Shown piece after piece: positions 7,683 through 16,280 of a stretch of DNA of 31,979 nt. Both the position numbers and the translations under genes were made by a program. The notes under the pieces were generated by a model. It was not told where the DNA came from. It did no database searches and saw only the letters and a program-made list of their open reading frames with translations. Source of the DNA: a virus; IMG/VR virus record IMGVR_UViG_3300022690_001608, positions 1 to 31,979 of that record; one strand, given 5' to 3'. How positions within the stretch are numbered: position 1 is the first letter of the stretch; each line of letters opens with the position of its first letter.

Positions 7683-8856
7683 CAGTCAATACAGTAACAT
7701 CGCCTTCAATAGATAAAGGATTAAGACGATTGTTTAAATTAAATAGCCTGTCATATTCATCCATATTGCCATAAAGACCATAAGTAATATTAGTTAAGGA
7801 TTGCCTGTTGACTTGAATCTCAATCACACGCCTTACTGTTTGATCATCAAAAAAATCCTTCATATCACTTCTTAAAATAGAAATCGTAAACCGATACTCA
7901 GGCGTCAAATTTTCTATGATCTTATCATATTGATCTTCCAATAAATCTTGAATGGCATTTAATTCAACATCTGTTTCAAAATCTATAGTAGCAGCGTTGG
8001 TGTATGCCAATGCCAATACAGCACCTTGAACAGTATCGTTTAAAGTTTGTCTATTTTTAATAGTTATCTGCTGATTAAAGGTAACATTATTTATGGAAGC
8101 ATCATCATCGCCAAAACTAAAAAGAGATGAAAGGATTTCTATATTTGATTCTGCACTGTCGGATAAAAACAATATCTTATCATAAACATTAACCAAATCT
8201 TCAGCATAACTAGCTATGTCAAATATATTACTAAACACATTGTTCTGAAATGTATCTACAACTAATTGATATTCTGAAACGCGATCAGGTGCTACTGCGG
8301 CAATGTTTTTTGCATCTTCAAAAAGTTTAATAAGTTTGTTTGATTTATCTTTAAAATCATCATAAACGGTATTGTTTATAATAACATTATTAGTAAGAGC
8401 TTCAGATATTGAACCCAAAAACGTTTCAGATCCTTGACGAATCTCTGCCGCATTACTCCCTTCTTGCCGAGGGAATATTCCTTTCTCAACTTTTTGAAAT
8501 GTAACACTAAACCTAGCAATGCCAAGTTCACGATCATTTTCAATTAAAGTATTGGCAACAGCCGATGCGGTAATCTCACCTTCATAAGGATGTACAAGTA
8601 CACCTTCACCATCACTTGATAATGCATTTTTAAGAGCGTTTCGCTGTTGAATGTAATCTTGACCTTGACCATGAATATAAATATCTAAATTAAAAACATC
8701 TAAAGATTGACCTAAGAACTCAGTTTCCGTTCTGTTTGCATTGGGATAATCATGCACAGCTACTTTCTGACCAAAAGTAATCGATGAGTTCTTAACTAGA
8801 AATGATGCACCCTTAAAACTAGCTTTTTGTAATTTATTTAAAAGTTCAATGGCCAT
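7675..8856 (-). CDS. Mu gp43-like tail protein (DNA circularisation protein family)
   Basis: A 393-residue protein whose N-terminal half matches the DNA_circ_N family: LQKASFKGASFLVKN (residues 8-22), VHDYPNANRTETEFLGQS, IHGQGQDYIQQRNAL and LVHPYEGEI. Despite the family name, in Mu-like phages it is a tail/baseplate component encoded between tape measure and hub; a link to DNA circularisation is not supported here. The C-terminal half is helical and poorly conserved. It starts two bases after the tape measure stop. Confidence 0.85.
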   Translation of the reverse strand: MAIELLNKLQKASFKGASFLVKNSSITFGQKVAVHDYPNANRTETEFLGQSLDVFNLDIYIHGQGQDYIQQRNALKNALSSDGEGVLVHPYEGEITASAVANTLIENDRELGIARFSVTFQKVEKGIFPRQEGSNAAEIRQGSETFLGSISEALTNNVIINNTVYDDFKDKSNKLIKLFEDAKNIAAVAPDRVSEYQLVVDTFQNNVFSNIFDIASYAEDLVNVYDKILFLSDSAESNIEILSSLFSFGDDDASINNVTFNQQITIKNRQTLNDTVQGAVLALAYTNAATIDFETDVELNAIQDLLEDQYDKIIENLTPEYRFTISILRSDMKDFFDDQTVRRVIEIQVNRQSLTNITYGLYGNMDEYDRLFNLNNRLNPLSIEGDVTVLTDG

Positions 8857-8857
8857 A

Positions 8858-10318
8858 TTATTGAGCCGGTTTCATGTTCATACCTACACTGACGAAATCC
8901 CCCCGGGTAGCTACGGATTGAACAACTCCTGGAAGAGAATTTAAATTGATATCTACTGAAGCTTGATTATCAATTACAAAATTTTGAGTGGCATTACTAT
9001 TTACATTGAGGTCACTACCGCCAAAAGCACCCCCGATCATACTTTTGATTTTACTGAAACCTCCGATAAGAGAGTTCATGAAACCAAATATTTTAGGGAA
9101 AGTTTCTTCGAATGTGATCAATATACCACGAAAAACAAGACCAACATCTAATTCTTTTAGCCCCTGCCAATGCTTAACAACGGTCCTCAATAAAAATACC
9201 ATACTCCCTAAAAATGCTAAAATCGGTAAACCTGGAATGGATGCTAATGCGCTTATAACGACCCCCACAATTTTCCCCACCGATAAAATAGCGCCACCCA
9301 TTTTTACAATTAAACCCAGTCCACCGCCCAAGAATACTACGGATTTGGCCAAAACGGCCACGCCGATTGCCATCTGTCCCACAATAATCAATACAGGCCC
9401 CAATGTGGCTAAAAGACCTGCCACAATAAGAGCCATTTTAGTTATTCTAGGGTTATTTTTTATCCATTGAACTGTTGCTTGAGCAATCTCAATAGTACTA
9501 ATAGCAAGTTTTTTCATATCTTCTAAAAAGACATCTCCAATTTGTTTTCCTAATAAAAATAGATTATCTCGTAATGTGGATATAATACCTGATAAAGTTT
9601 TAGACTGAAGAATCATTGCTTTATGTGCAAAACCTCCCTCTCTTGTCATTCTTCTTAATGTTCTAGTAATTAATGGAAAAGTTATTTTCCCAGATTGAGC
9701 TAATTCAAATACCTGCTCTTTAGTAGTTCCAAATTGTTTAGCCAATTCAGCAATAATAGGAATACCACGATCGGACATTTGCAGAATTTCCTCAGTCATG
9801 GCCTTACCTTTATTTTTTATCTTAGCAAAAATAGAAGCCATATCATTCAATGGAACATTTGCAGCCGCAGATAAATCTCCAAGCAATTGAAGTTGATCGG
9901 ATATGGTTTCATCTGAAAAACCGGCAGCAAGTAACTTTTTGGCAGAACTAGCAACTTGCTCAAGTTGAAATGGTGTTTTAGCTGTAAATTCAGCAAGTTT
10001 ATCAACAAGTTTTCCTGCCTTATCAGCATCGCCTAAGATACCCACAAAAGATGTGCGCATTGTCTCGAATTGAGCAGATGCTCTAAGAGCCATACCGCCG
10101 AGCAATACAAGGGGTGCGGTTAATTTTAGACTAAGTGATTTTCCAAAATTGGTTACATCTTTTCCAATTTTTTTCATTTTTTTAGAAAACGCTTTAAGAC
10201 CTAAGCCAGCTTTATGAATACGACTTTTAAAATTCTTGGTTGCTTTAGCCATGCGTTTAGCTGCAGGGGTATAGCGATCAACAATTTCATAGATATATTT
10301 TATAGGAAAGGTTGCCAT
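8858..10318 (-). CDS. Tail tape measure protein
   Basis: A 486-residue tape measure protein. The N-terminus is basic and helical (residues 15-70). Then comes the block RASAQFETMRTSFVGILGDADKAGKLVDKL and KTPFQLEQVASSAKKLLAAGF, typical of Mu-like tape measures. A long hydrophobic stretch follows (about 290-380), expected to be inserted into or released near the host membrane at DNA delivery. At about 0.15 nm per residue the length predicts a tail near 70 nm. The ATG overlaps the stop of the frameshift chaperone product (TAATG). Confidence 0.9.
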   Translation of the reverse strand: MATFPIKYIYEIVDRYTPAAKRMAKATKNFKSRIHKAGLGLKAFSKKMKKIGKDVTNFGKSLSLKLTAPLVLLGGMALRASAQFETMRTSFVGILGDADKAGKLVDKLAEFTAKTPFQLEQVASSAKKLLAAGFSDETISDQLQLLGDLSAAANVPLNDMASIFAKIKNKGKAMTEEILQMSDRGIPIIAELAKQFGTTKEQVFELAQSGKITFPLITRTLRRMTREGGFAHKAMILQSKTLSGIISTLRDNLFLLGKQIGDVFLEDMKKLAISTIEIAQATVQWIKNNPRITKMALIVAGLLATLGPVLIIVGQMAIGVAVLAKSVVFLGGGLGLIVKMGGAILSVGKIVGVVISALASIPGLPILAFLGSMVFLLRTVVKHWQGLKELDVGLVFRGILITFEETFPKIFGFMNSLIGGFSKIKSMIGGAFGGSDLNVNSNATQNFVIDNQASVDINLNSLPGVVQSVATRGDFVSVGMNMKPAQ

Positions 10319-10970
10319 TATTTGATCTTCTTTTTTTGTTGTCTTTCCTCTTCTCTGTTAATCGTTCCAGCTATTTCATTAAGATTCAATATACGTGGAA
10401 TAGTTAATGATTCGACATATTGAAATGTTAACCCGCCTTTATAAAATCTTACTAACCTCCCAACAAGTAAATCTATGTCGATATTTTGATCTTTTAATCT
10501 TGTTGGGAAATAACTAAAAAATTTATAATGTACTTCCCTAGTATCTCCTTTGTATCTATTGGAGACATATCGTCAAACATAGATGGGGTCATTTTAGTCT
10601 CGCCATCCACGATGGATTTTTTCAATATGATCTTTAGGGCGCTAAAACATTTGACCATATTAGATCCACCACCCATCATGCTTGATATAACAGCATTGGG
10701 AGTCATTTCAGAGTCCTGATCTTTAGATTTATCTTGATCCTCCCTCTCTTTCATTAAGTTTGCAAAAGCTTCTTCTCCAATGACATTTTTAAATGATTCG
10801 ACCATCTTTAACTCAGATTTACGGTACTCTTTTTCAATTGTAGAAATCTGTTCTAATAGTCTATTACTTGGTGCTGGGATAACTATCTTCTGGGATAAAA
10901 CCTCATCACCACCAGAAGCGTATTTGAATGGCTTTAAAAATTCATGCTCAAAATCTTCTTTATACTCCAT
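10318..10970 (-). CDS. Tail assembly chaperone, long form made by -1 frameshifting (G-T type)
   Basis: Reading the short chaperone frame to the slippery heptamer at 10521-10515 and slipping back one base extends translation by 65 codons. The added tail starts SYFPTRLKDQNIDID and ends with a basic stretch (EEERQQKKKIK). The fused product would be about 217 residues. In lambda gpG/gpGT, P2 E/E' and many other tails, such a fusion loads the tape measure protein, and here the gene sits immediately before the tape measure gene. The extension has no start codon with a ribosome binding site and fills the otherwise empty gap exactly, ending in TAATG. This is strong evidence, though not proof, of programmed frameshifting. 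Confidence 0.82.
10494..10970 (-). CDS. Tail assembly chaperone, short form (G-like)
   Basis: A 158-residue product translated without frameshifting. It is acidic and helical, with a glutamate/aspartate-rich middle (EDQDKSKDQDSEM, residues about 76-88) and a C-terminus ending LVISQQD. Position between tail tube and tape measure identifies it as the counterpart of Mu gp41 and lambda gpG, which chaperone the tape measure during tail assembly and are not kept in the virion. It starts two bases after the tube gene stop. Confidence 0.8.
   Translation of the reverse strand: MEYKEDFEHEFLKPFKYASGGDEVLSQKIVIPAPSNRLLEQISTIEKEYRKSELKMVESFKNVIGEEAFANLMKEREDQDKSKDQDSEMTPNAVISSMMGGGSNMVKCFSALKIILKKSIVDGETKMTPSMFDDMSPIDTKEILGKYIINFLVISQQD
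10515..10521 (-). promoter_or_regulatory. -1 ribosomal frameshift site, T TTT TTA
   Basis: On the minus strand the codons AAT TTT TTA contain the heptamer T TTT TTA in the correct phase for simultaneous slippage (X XXY YYZ). It lies seven codons before the stop of the short chaperone frame, and the -1 frame beyond it is open for 65 codons. I did not identify a clear stimulatory stem-loop downstream. Confidence 0.8.
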
Positions 10971-10971
10971 A

Positions 10972-11355
10972 TTATCTGACCTGATCGCCCATAAATTCTA
11001 ATTCCACCTGGCCATCATTAGAAAAATTAAGCTCAGGATCATTAGTTAAGGCAACGTTTCTAAAAACTTTATCGACGCCAGATTCAGATAATGTGATAAA
11101 GTTTTGATTGGTGTTGTTCTTTAAAGTTTCAACCGAAGCAATGTTTTCAGCAGTAACATAAAGCGAGCATTTAAACATCGATAGTCTAGTTTCCACATTT
11201 TCAGAAAATACTGTCTCTATGTTTCCATTTCCTGCCGATTGGGTCTTAACTTCACTTTCGCCAAGTCCACTGACATAGCTTATGCTATTGGGGACAACTG
11301 CAAAAGTATCATTATTGATCCGTATAGACGGATCGCTTAATATCCTTCTAGCCAT
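10972..11355 (-). CDS. Tail tube protein (Mu gp40-like)
   Basis: A 127-residue protein forming the inner tube through which DNA passes. Placement directly after the sheath gene and before the chaperone, the length, and the beta-strand pattern (SISYVSGLGESEVKTQSAG near residue 25; C-terminal GQVELEFMGDQVR) fit the Mu gp40/M tube family. AAAGGAG precedes the ATG. Confidence 0.85.
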   Translation of the reverse strand: MARRILSDPSIRINNDTFAVVPNSISYVSGLGESEVKTQSAGNGNIETVFSENVETRLSMFKCSLYVTAENIASVETLKNNTNQNFITLSESGVDKVFRNVALTNDPELNFSNDGQVELEFMGDQVR

Positions 11356-11367
11356 AATTAATCTCCT

Positions 11368-12972
11368 TTATGCCTCAAAATCAAAAGTGGTTTTATTATT
11401 TACTAAGATATTTCTTAGCTGAACCACTATTGGCAAATTATTATTAGCAGTTATTCTTCCGTTTAAAAGATCAACTATAATTTGCAGATTATCCTTGAAA
11501 AAGTTGACTGCATCATCACCCGTTGGAACAAGCAATAACTCACCCAAATCCAAGAAATACTTAACCATCTGAGATCTGAAAGCTGCTTCATTAACAAGAG
11601 CAAATCCCTGCCTTACTTCGCCACCTGTTAATCGTGACTGAACAAAATCAACCTTCAAGTTATTAAACATAAATTCAGCAGCAGCACTTACTGTATCCAC
11701 AGTGTTCAAAAACTTAAAAGTAGGATCAGGGTTTGCAGCAACATCAGTTTTGTACGTGGTCACCATTTCACCAAGTAAGACATTTGTGCCCGATAGATTG
11801 TTTCCAATCAATGAAACACCCACATCGAAAAGCTCCTCTATCTCTGTTTGAGTAAACCCAAATCCAATTGAAATGGGTTCAACTCCAAAGACAGGCGTAT
11901 TGAAGTAGGGCAATGACGATATACTTATACCTCCACGCCCATCAAGAGGGGCGGAAGTAGAGGCTGGAGTAATGCGAACAATATTTGCATCGTCAGTTCT
12001 TCTAATAGCCCTTAGAGCTGCCATGCGAGCTGAGATCGCATAATCAAGTTCAACCAATGCAGCACCTTTAAAGACATCATCGCTGATCGTCTTATCTCCT
12101 AAAATAACCAATGATTGAGAATTGAGCGCATTAGCAGTGGCTTTGAGATTTGACAGTGTATCGGTATCCTTAATAACAGCAACACCATCTAAGATTTCAT
12201 TGTCCACATTAAATCGATTATCCAAGAAATTAGTGACTGAAAATGCAACGCCATATTCTGACGGATGCGTAATCGTTTGATACCTCTTATTACCCAATAA
12301 AGCAGTTAAATCAGGATTTGTAGGGTCTGTAGCTCCCGAAGCAAACCCAGTTAAGGTAAATCCAACATTGCCAATAACATTGTTAGCCCCACTTACAGAT
12401 AATCCCTTCAATCTAACAGTGATACCGTTACCTACCGTTCCGTCATGATCATAAGTCAATGTCACTGTTCCGGCAGCAGCACCCGCAGAAACGGGAATGT
12501 CAAGATCGGCATTAATCAAAGCAGCAATAGCATCATCAATATCTGCAATGGTATCCCCAACGGCAATAGCTAATTCAAAAGTAAACTCTGCGGCCGATCC
12601 TACTATCACTTCAAGAATGCCAGCCGCATCGGCAAGCCCAGTGGCGCCGCCTACTTCTGCTACAACTATGGTAGCAGTAGCTGAAGTACCCGAAGCATCA
12701 TCCAAGGCAATGGTATCTACCTGGGGAAGCCGAAGCGAAGCAGTACGTTCAAAGACATCGAATGCTGCTCTAAGCTGACCTGCCAGCATTGAATTTTGAC
12801 CAAACAAAGTATTAACCTGAGCTTGACTAATCGCTTCAAGTAAAACTCCAGCACTGGCTGATCCAGCAGCTAGTTTTTGACCAATGACCAGCATTACTTG
12901 AGGATCGACACCAGCAGTGATACTGGCGGGTAATTTATTTACTGTAACATTGGGTTGATTGATAACAGTCAT
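11368..12972 (-). CDS. Contractile tail sheath protein
   Basis: A 534-residue sheath protein, which surrounds the tube and contracts at infection. The N-terminus and residues 30-90 (PQVMLVIGQKL ... AFDVFERTASLRLPQVDTIAL) match Mu-like sheaths. The middle (about 95-210) is a threonine/alanine-rich beta domain that is variable in the family and faces outward. The C-terminus (about 430-534: MFNNLKVDFVQSRL ... NNLPIVVQLRNILVNN) carries the conserved core that links subunits. GGGAG lies before the ATG. Confidence 0.92.
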   Translation of the reverse strand: MTVINQPNVTVNKLPASITAGVDPQVMLVIGQKLAAGSASAGVLLEAISQAQVNTLFGQNSMLAGQLRAAFDVFERTASLRLPQVDTIALDDASGTSATATIVVAEVGGATGLADAAGILEVIVGSAAEFTFELAIAVGDTIADIDDAIAALINADLDIPVSAGAAAGTVTLTYDHDGTVGNGITVRLKGLSVSGANNVIGNVGFTLTGFASGATDPTNPDLTALLGNKRYQTITHPSEYGVAFSVTNFLDNRFNVDNEILDGVAVIKDTDTLSNLKATANALNSQSLVILGDKTISDDVFKGAALVELDYAISARMAALRAIRRTDDANIVRITPASTSAPLDGRGGISISSLPYFNTPVFGVEPISIGFGFTQTEIEELFDVGVSLIGNNLSGTNVLLGEMVTTYKTDVAANPDPTFKFLNTVDTVSAAAEFMFNNLKVDFVQSRLTGGEVRQGFALVNEAAFRSQMVKYFLDLGELLLVPTGDDAVNFFKDNLQIIVDLLNGRITANNNLPIVVQLRNILVNNKTTFDFEA

Positions 12973-13154
12973 TATTTATCTCCCATTTTTTGAAAAATTC
13001 TGTTTACAGAATCTGTATCAAGTTTGGCTTCCATAATCCACTCATCGGAAACTGTACAATTTAACTCAATCAATTCATCATCTTCTTTAAATAGTGGTAA
13101 TATTAGAAAATAAGGTTGTGAATTTAAAACATTAGGGTGTGTAACAACGAACAT
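12972..13154 (-). CDS. Small tail-region protein of unknown function
   Basis: A 60-residue protein starting MFVVTHPNVLN. I chose this ATG because it has AGGGAGG upstream and overlaps the stop of the preceding gene as TAATG. A longer reading starting at 13241 would run through the neighbouring gene in another frame and is unlikely. The stop overlaps the sheath start by one base. Its place between terminator and sheath matches the small gp38-like gene of Mu-type tails, whose role is unknown. Confidence 0.6.
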   Translation of the reverse strand: MFVVTHPNVLNSQPYFLILPLFKEDDELIELNCTVSDEWIMEAKLDTDSVNRIFQKMGDK

Positions 13155-13366
13155 TATTTTCCTCCCTTTTTGCCATAATTTTTTTGGGAGTATTTTTCTT
13201 CTTTGTAAGCGGGCTTCCCATCCTCCACTAAAGAAACACATTGATCGATCTCAGAATCTTTTATCCTACTTTTCCAATAAGTCAATTCTGATCCAGTTAA
13301 TTTGCTTAGATCAATAACATCGCCTTTTTTATTCTTATGCAAATCATGATTTAATTGTATTTTCAT
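13154..13366 (-). CDS. Small basic protein between tail terminator and sheath
   Basis: A 70-residue protein with a lysine-rich tail (SQKNYGKKGGK). It begins MKIQLNHDLHKNKKGDVIDL, a pattern like short beta-barrel or SH3-like phage proteins, though I cannot name a family. AAGGAG precedes the ATG, and translation is coupled to the next gene. Function unknown. Confidence 0.65.
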   Translation of the reverse strand: MKIQLNHDLHKNKKGDVIDLSKLTGSELTYWKSRIKDSEIDQCVSLVEDGKPAYKEEKYSQKNYGKKGGK

Positions 13367-13382
13367 AATAAATACTCCTTAC

Positions 13383-14459
13383 TTAGGGTAGATCCAAATC
13401 AAGAACCTTCTTAACTAAATCAAATTCATCAAATTCTAGTTTAATCTCTCCTTCATATCTTCTGAATGCTGCCGAGTCAGCCGGATCCACCGCATCTGAA
13501 TCATAGAACTTAAATACTGTCTCGAATATAAATTCATGGACGTAATATGCACCAGCATAGGCAAAAAAACCATCACTAAATGGAGAGGTCAAAAGCCTCT
13601 TTTCCTCAGATGCTAATCCACTATCAAATTGAACACCCGCAAGTGTTTTATAGAGGGCTCTACGAATATCAAAAATTTCATCCCCAGCCAAGCGACCACT
13701 TATCGTGCCACTTGAAGGCACAAGAATATAAACACTAAAAGGCTGTATAGCCTCCCCAAAGAAGAATTCTGATTGATTAAACCGCGTATTAGCATCCGTA
13801 GGTATATTCCTATCATGTGAAATATTGAGATCGCCATTAACAACAAAAGCCCAAAAATCAGTACTTTTAGTTTGCTTGGTATAAAATTCGACCAAAGCAT
13901 CAGCAGTCAAAGCCCCTGATACTCTAATCTTAGAAATAGCCAGCGCATTGGTAAGCTCAAACGATGTAAATGCAGTGGTAGTAGAATAAGTAAAAGTTTT
14001 AGCACCTGTCACTGTAATTTGTTTTCGTCCATTGATATCATCAATCCTATCTTCTAACAAAATTCCCGATCCAATTGGAGCGTCAGTGCCAGCAAAAATA
14101 AACGTATCAGGACCATTCACATCCACAAGACTTTGTGGTGAGGGGTAATTCGTAAAGCCACTAATATCGACTTCATTGACCGGCTCAGGCCCGAAATTTA
14201 AAGTTAAATCATGATTATTAGTACACGTTGCTTCAATGCCATTAGAAACAATCGATGTAGATAAAATGGGATTATTGATTCTAGCACCTTGAATAGTGAC
14301 AATATCATTGGTCTTAAGAAGATGATTATTTGGCAATGTAACTGTAGCTATGCCACCTGCTACCACAAGAGAAGAAATTACCTGTTGCTCATGAAAACGA
14401 TTCGTATGTTTAGGTAACACAGCTTGCATCTGATTGATAATATCAGCGACTTTAGCCAT
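13383..14459 (-). CDS. Tail terminator-like protein with inserted beta domain
   Basis: A 358-residue protein in the tail terminator slot (after the HK97 gp10-like gene, before the sheath). The N-terminal helix (residues 1-25) and the C-terminal part (about 176-358, including DEIFDIRRALYKTLAGVQF and YYVHEFIFETVFKFYD) look like the terminator family that caps the tail tube and joins it to the head. Residues about 26-175 are an extra beta-rich region with two HGL-type modules (NNHLLKTNDIVTIQGA; NNHDLTL ... TGAKTFTYSTTT), similar in style to the insert in the baseplate J protein. Family members are usually under 200 residues. Assignment rests on position plus the C-terminal region. Confidence 0.65.
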   Translation of the reverse strand: MAKVADIINQMQAVLPKHTNRFHEQQVISSLVVAGGIATVTLPNNHLLKTNDIVTIQGARINNPILSTSIVSNGIEATCTNNHDLTLNFGPEPVNEVDISGFTNYPSPQSLVDVNGPDTFIFAGTDAPIGSGILLEDRIDDINGRKQITVTGAKTFTYSTTTAFTSFELTNALAISKIRVSGALTADALVEFYTKQTKSTDFWAFVVNGDLNISHDRNIPTDANTRFNQSEFFFGEAIQPFSVYILVPSSGTISGRLAGDEIFDIRRALYKTLAGVQFDSGLASEEKRLLTSPFSDGFFAYAGAYYVHEFIFETVFKFYDSDAVDPADSAAFRRYEGEIKLEFDEFDLVKKVLDLDLP

Positions 14460-14892
14460 GATGTCTCTTGATCTCTTCCTTGAGTGATTCCTGCATTTGA
14501 TTCCAGTTTACTTTTTCATTATCACGAATAACCCGAATAAGAAACGGCCTGGGTTCCATAATCTGCGTTCCTTCTTCCAGGAATGGACCGTAGAAAGCTT
14601 TGGCACCAATAATCATACGTTTACTACCTTGCACTGAGAAATCTGTACTACGACGAAGTCTGCCCGTTCTATTAGCTGGGAATTCCCCCGGCGCGGATGC
14701 TCTTTTACGTCGACCTTTGAAGTTATAGAAACGACCTGTTTTGGGTGGATTTTTAATACCATTCCGAATATCTTTAAGATTCTTTTTACCTACACGATAC
14801 AGGCCCCGCCGTATGCCTGTTTCAAATATGCGATCCTTAGTGCCCTCAATGCCTAAAAACACCCGCTTATTTTTAGGATCTACCTTAATCAT
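14452..14892 (-). CDS. HK97 gp10-like head-tail protein
   Basis: A 146-residue protein of the HK97 gp10 family, a head-tail connection component. Clear motifs are ASAPGEFPANRTGRLRRS (about 66-83), AFYGPFLEEGTQ and MEPRPFL (about 112-118). The N-terminal half is strongly basic. It overlaps the terminator-like gene by 8 bases. Confidence 0.88.
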   Translation of the reverse strand: MIKVDPKNKRVFLGIEGTKDRIFETGIRRGLYRVGKKNLKDIRNGIKNPPKTGRFYNFKGRRKRASAPGEFPANRTGRLRRSTDFSVQGSKRMIIGAKAFYGPFLEEGTQIMEPRPFLIRVIRDNEKVNWNQMQESLKEEIKRHHG

Positions 14893-15288
14893 TTATATTT
14901 CCCATTGAGATCCAGGCTGATCTTCTGAACCCTTATTCGTACATTCCAATTTCATAAATTCATCTTCTTCATTGATATTAACTATATCTAAAATATCGTA
15001 ACGGCGATCCTTAAAGATTATCCACTCCTGTTCAGTTAATCCTGCAAGAAAACGAATATAAAACCTGTGTGTTATATTTTGAGCCACATTGATATTATCG
15101 AAATCTTCTAACCCATTGACTGTTTCAATCATAGCCCAAGTTTGAATAAAAGCTCGTTCATCGTAATTAAAGTCAACACCATCGCTAGGTGCTTTAATAT
15201 CTCTTGTCTGTATCGTGATTCGATGACTTAAATCACCCGCGCAAACAAGTTTCTTTTTAACCTTTATCCGTTGGCAATCAGAAGCCAT
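14893..15288 (-). CDS. Head closure / head-tail joining protein (SPP1 gp16-like)
   Basis: A 131-residue protein with the joining-protein pattern: AGDLSHRITIQTRDI (about 17-31), the WAMIETVNGLEDF block and FIKDRRYDILDIVN-like strands (about 90-103). Such proteins form a ring below the connector and plug the head after packaging. The ATG overlaps the end of the connector gene region, in tight operon spacing. Confidence 0.8.
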   Translation of the reverse strand: MASDCQRIKVKKKLVCAGDLSHRITIQTRDIKAPSDGVDFNYDERAFIQTWAMIETVNGLEDFDNINVAQNITHRFYIRFLAGLTEQEWIIFKDRRYDILDIVNINEEDEFMKLECTNKGSEDQPGSQWEI

Positions 15289-15972
15289 TTAAATTTCCAT
15301 TATTTTGTATTGATTTAAAACGGCTAATGCTTGAGGAGGCACATTGCTCAATTCGCAAAAACAACTTGTACTGGCGGGACCAATACAATCGCCTCTATAC
15401 TGATCAAGACTCGCAATAATTTGAAGCAATGCTATTTTCAAATCATCATTTAAAATATCAGATGAAGTATCGATATCCCCTGATTTAAGTGTGACCTTAA
15501 AAGGTTGAGGAACATCATCATCAGCATCAGGAATATCAGCATCATCTTTAAACACAATGCATGGAAAAATATTGGATTGCTTTAAATTAAAATCCGTAGC
15601 AAGTATCGTTTCAAAGACACCCCCACTAAAAACCTCGATAGAATCAACAGATATTAAAGGCGATTTTCGTATAGGCAATATACACGGCAAACAAGTAGGG
15701 AAGTACTCCCATGTTTTTCTTTGAATATCCCGCCATGTATATTTCTCGACAAACTTAGTAACAGCAGTGGTTAACATAGTGTAGTAGTCTTCTAACTGCT
15801 TATCACCAACAATAGTTAATTTAAGATGTACACATATATCTTCAAAGGAAATAGGTAATTGAGATGAAGTCGCTGTGAGTATATAAAACTCATCATCATC
15901 CGGTAAGTTTTCATTTCTTAACGGATCTAAATCACTGTAAAAACGTGTTTGATTGTTAAAGAAACCATGCAT
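15289..15972 (-). CDS. Head-tail connector / adaptor protein (gp6-like)
   Basis: A 227-residue protein resembling gp6-like connectors. SFEDICVHLKL and LEDYYTMLTTAVTKFVEKYTWRDI (about 40-82) give the helical core; RKSPLISVDSIEVF is the strand after it. It would attach to the portal and receive the closure protein. The C-terminal half contains an acidic loop (DADIPDADDDV) and several cysteines (CFCEL) not expected in all members. Confidence 0.78.
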   Translation of the reverse strand: MHGFFNNQTRFYSDLDPLRNENLPDDDEFYILTATSSQLPISFEDICVHLKLTIVGDKQLEDYYTMLTTAVTKFVEKYTWRDIQRKTWEYFPTCLPCILPIRKSPLISVDSIEVFSGGVFETILATDFNLKQSNIFPCIVFKDDADIPDADDDVPQPFKVTLKSGDIDTSSDILNDDLKIALLQIIASLDQYRGDCIGPASTSCFCELSNVPPQALAVLNQYKIMEI

Positions 15973-15980
15973 TTAAAATA

Positions 15981-16223
15981 TTATTTACGATGAGCAGATT
16001 TTTTAAATTTACTCGATTTGTTTTCCTGAACCTTAACAGCCTTATTTTCCTGAACCTTAACAGCTTTTTTTTCGGAAACTTGTTCTATGCATTCCCTTTT
16101 TAGAAGAGCGTCAACAAGATCATCAGAACAAGATTTATCATCAAGCTCATCTCCAACTTGAAAATAATCAGTCGTTGCTCCATTTAAACTGGCAGAAAAG
16201 GGCCTTAATGCTTTGTATTTCAT
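15981..16223 (-). CDS. Small head-region protein with repeated lysine-rich tail
   Basis: An 80-residue protein. I chose the second of two adjacent ATGs (MKYKALRPF) because AAGGAG lies five bases before it; the upstream extension to 16274 lacks support. The N-terminal part (about 1-45, KYKALRPFSASLNGATTDYFQVGDEL) resembles small phage proteins encoded after the capsid. The C-terminus is a basic tail containing the 8-residue repeat KAVKVQEN twice, then SSKFKKSAHRK. Possibly DNA- or capsid-binding; unknown. Confidence 0.65.
   Translation of the reverse strand: MKYKALRPFSASLNGATTDYFQVGDELDDKSCSDDLVDALLKRECIEQVSEKKAVKVQENKAVKVQENKSSKFKKSAHRK
16021..16064. repeat. 24-base tandem repeat inside the small head-region gene
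   Basis: Two copies of a 20-base unit (16021-16040 and 16045-16064) recur with a period of 24 bases and give the duplicated peptide KAVKVQEN. The copies are identical, so the duplication is recent or maintained, and copy number may vary between related phages. Confidence 0.85.
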
Positions 16224-16280
16224 CATCACTCCTTTTTTAAATGGGGGAAAGAATGAACCTCTCCCCCATAACAATGCTTC

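Noticed and set aside
12972-13241. Longer 89-residue version of the small gene before the sheath
   Set aside because: The upstream part reads through the neighbouring gene in another frame and lacks a ribosome binding site; the start at 13154 has AGGGAGG and a TAATG overlap.
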